Part shown: positions 5,156 through 6,379 of the stretch, one piece after another
Position numbering within the stretch: position 1 is the stretch's first letter
How the letters are laid out: the number at the start of each line of letters is the position of its first letter
NCBI GenBank assembly: GCA_963653155.1
Contig: CAVJWR010000137.1
Coordinates: 1-6,379 of the forward strand
Length of the DNA stretch: 6,379 nt
From: UBA1731 sp963653155
Lineage (GTDB): Bacteria; Verrucomicrobiota; Kiritimatiellia; RFP12; UBA1067
Direction of reading: 5' to 3'
Program-made: the position numbers and the translations under genes
Notes under the pieces: generated by a model
Seen by the model: the letters and a program-made list of their open reading frames with translations, nothing else
Told to the model about the DNA's origin: nothing
Database searches by the model: none

Positions 5156-6103
5156 TCACGACATCCCGCCGCCGTGCATGTCAATCGACGCTGGCATCTC
5201 CGCCACAGACGAGGCACATCCCTGCGGGAGCGGCGTCGGCAATCCGCCAGACTGGACAATTCTCGAATCCGCAAGCACATCGTCCCAGCTCCCATATCTC
5301 ACGGACCGATCCTTCGCGCACATCTTTGCGAGCAATCGCACAAGCCCTGGCGAAATGGACTTGTCCATGGTGCGGGGGTCGGGAGCGGAGGTCTCTTGGC
5401 TCACATGCGCACGCAGCGTGTCGTCATTGGAAAGCCCCGGGAAAAGCACCTGCCCTGTGACAAGCTGGTACAAAGTCGCGCCCATGTTATATATGTCCGA
5501 GCGGCAATCAAGGTCCGAATCACCGTATATCTGCTCGGGGGACATATATGCTGGAGTGCCGACAATGGTATCCTTGGGACTGGCATCTGGCTTTTTGCGC
5601 AGACCTGTCCTGTCTCCGCCGCCCATCACATGGCATAGCCCCATATCCATTATCTTCACTATGCCGTCGCCGTTCACCATGAGGTTATCCGGCTTTATGT
5701 CGCAGTGGATCACATGGTGTTCCCGCCAGGCGTATCCGAGGGCATCCGCCACCGAATCTAGAACGAGAAGCGCATCCGGTTCGGAAAGGCGTTCCTTTCT
5801 GGCGAGAAAGAGGGCGAGCGTATATCCGTCCACATAATCCATGACGAAATAGTAGCGTCCGTCCCGGCAATCCGCCTCATACGAATGCACGATGCCCGGA
5901 TGGCTGATCTGCTCCATCACGCGGCTTTCAAGCATGAACTGCCGCACATCCTCACCAGATGCGGCGGCATCCTTGAACATCACCTTTATGGCGACTTCCT
6001 TGTTAAGCCCGCCATGGAAGCACAGCCATACTTCGCTCATTCCCCCGGTGCCGATAAGGTGTTCGAACCTTACGCCCGGAATGTTTATGGGAGGCGCACC
6101 CAT
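5156..6103 (-). CDS. Hanks-type Ser/Thr protein kinase, cytoplasmic, non-RD
   Basis: This 315-residue protein consists almost entirely of a eukaryotic-type kinase domain (about 10-285). The glycine loop IGTGGMSEVW is at 17-26, the ATP-binding Lys40 is in VAIK, and the partner Glu59 is in MLESRVMEQISHPGIV. The hinge is FVMDYVDG at 86-93. The catalytic loop HCDIKPDN at 133-140 has Asp135 and Asn140. The metal site DMG is at 153-155 in place of DFG. The activation segment runs to VGTPAYMSPE at 181-190, followed by SDIYNMGATLYQLVTG at 202-217. The Arg normally before the catalytic Asp is Cys134, making it a non-RD kinase. All residues needed for phosphotransfer are present. No transmembrane segment or extracellular sensor is seen; the last 30 residues are a Gly/Pro/Ser-rich tail. 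The start ATG shares its A with the TGA of the upstream zinc-knuckle gene (TGATG), pointing to coupled translation. Substrates are unknown; the adjacent Cys-rich proteins are candidates only by position. Confidence 0.92.
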   Translation of the reverse strand: MGAPPINIPGVRFEHLIGTGGMSEVWLCFHGGLNKEVAIKVMFKDAAASGEDVRQFMLESRVMEQISHPGIVHSYEADCRDGRYYFVMDYVDGYTLALFLARKERLSEPDALLVLDSVADALGYAWREHHVIHCDIKPDNLMVNGDGIVKIMDMGLCHVMGGGDRTGLRKKPDASPKDTIVGTPAYMSPEQIYGDSDLDCRSDIYNMGATLYQLVTGQVLFPGLSNDDTLRAHVSQETSAPDPRTMDKSISPGLVRLLAKMCAKDRSVRYGSWDDVLADSRIVQSGGLPTPLPQGCASSVAEMPASIDMHGGGMS

Positions 6104-6379
6104 CAGCGTTTACATCCCGTGCCGAAGCACCTCTTGCACAAGTTCGCCCGCATCCCCTTGCACTCCGGGCAGGATATCTTGCCGACGCCTCGGCATTCGG
6201 GACACAGCTTCACGTCTGGCGGCTTGCGGGAACGACGCCCCTCATACTGCTGCCTGGATACGATCCAGCCATCCTTGCAGTCAGAGCGCGGACACTTTAC
6301 GATTCCGGAGGCGAGGCATTTGCGGCACTGGACTATTCCGGCCCATCCGCATGTCATGCACGGGGCGGACTCCCTCGGC
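6103..6379 (-). CDS. DnaJ-like zinc-knuckle protein, 5' end outside the window
   Basis: The last 91 codons of a gene that continues past the right edge are visible. An ATG at 6355-6357 could be taken as a start, but the frame is open beyond it. The codon just before it is Cys, giving CMTCGWAG, a full CxxC knuckle cut in half by that start, so the real start is outside. Knuckles in order: CMTCGWAG, CRKCLASG, CPRSDCKDG (wider spacing), CPECRGVG, CPECKGM and CKRCFGTGC at the end. This resembles the CxxCxGxG zinc domain of DnaJ. No J-domain is visible, and six knuckles in place of four argue against a plain DnaJ. Such domains bind two zinc ions per pair and often contact proteins. The stop overlaps the kinase start by one base, so the two products are probably made together. 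A role as regulator or scaffold of the kinase is inference. Confidence 0.75.
   Translation of the reverse strand, partial: PRESAPCMTCGWAGIVQCRKCLASGIVKCPRSDCKDGWIVSRQQYEGRRSRKPPDVKLCPECRGVGKISCPECKGMRANLCKRCFGTGCKR

Noticed and set aside
4204..5837. Plus-strand open frames of 418 and 326 codons
   Set aside because: They run antisense across the phosphatase, YkgJ-like and kinase genes, which all carry clear motifs on the minus strand.

Overview
The window looks like a draft-genome (probably metagenome-assembled) piece of a moderately GC-rich bacterium. It has one 44-base run of N, and every real gene lies on the minus strand. The gene mix is a cytoplasmic Hanks-type Ser/Thr kinase next to DnaJ-like Cys knuckles, a YkgJ-type cysteine cluster protein, exported enzymes with short signal peptides, and a REP-associated transposase. 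This fits the PVC bacteria (Verrucomicrobiota, Kiritimatiellota or Lentisphaerota). That placement is an impression from protein style, not a marker gene.

Read in the direction of transcription, from the right edge leftward, the layout is as follows. (1) The 3' part of a zinc-knuckle protein that runs off the right edge (6103-6379). (2) A Ser/Thr kinase joined to it by a TGATG stop/start (5156-6103). (3) A short CxxCxxCC protein (4752-5084, or to 5159 with a GTG start). (4) A secreted two-domain protein, histidine phosphatase plus glycerophosphodiesterase-like, 14 bases further on (3220-4737). These four probably form one operon. (5) After 89 bases holding an extended -10 promoter comes a secreted GH36-type alpha-galactosidase (1277-3130). 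(6) Last is a RAYT (REP-associated tyrosine transposase, 387-1031) with clusters of REP-like hairpins on both sides (about 183-356 and 1062-1261). Bases 1-182 hold no gene that I can support.

The most notable part is the RAYT island. Five intact hairpins plus one degenerate copy share the design GTRG foot, CGACGGCG arm, CCCT-like loop, CGCCGTCG arm, and occur in both orientations. The two clusters are diverged copies of each other. This matches the known relationship between RAYT enzymes and their REP/BIME substrates, with a sequence unlike the enterobacterial REP. The RAYT gene is also AT-richer than its neighbours.

In the operon, the kinase is a non-RD type (HCD instead of HRD) with no membrane segment. 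The phosphatase/GDPD fusion has Lys where a metal-binding Glu is expected. The YkgJ-like and fusion genes share an identical 10-base ribosome-binding leader (AAAGGATAAG). Any joint role for kinase, zinc-knuckle protein and YkgJ protein is inference from gene order. The alpha-galactosidase and the fusion protein act outside the cytoplasm and may simply be neighbours.
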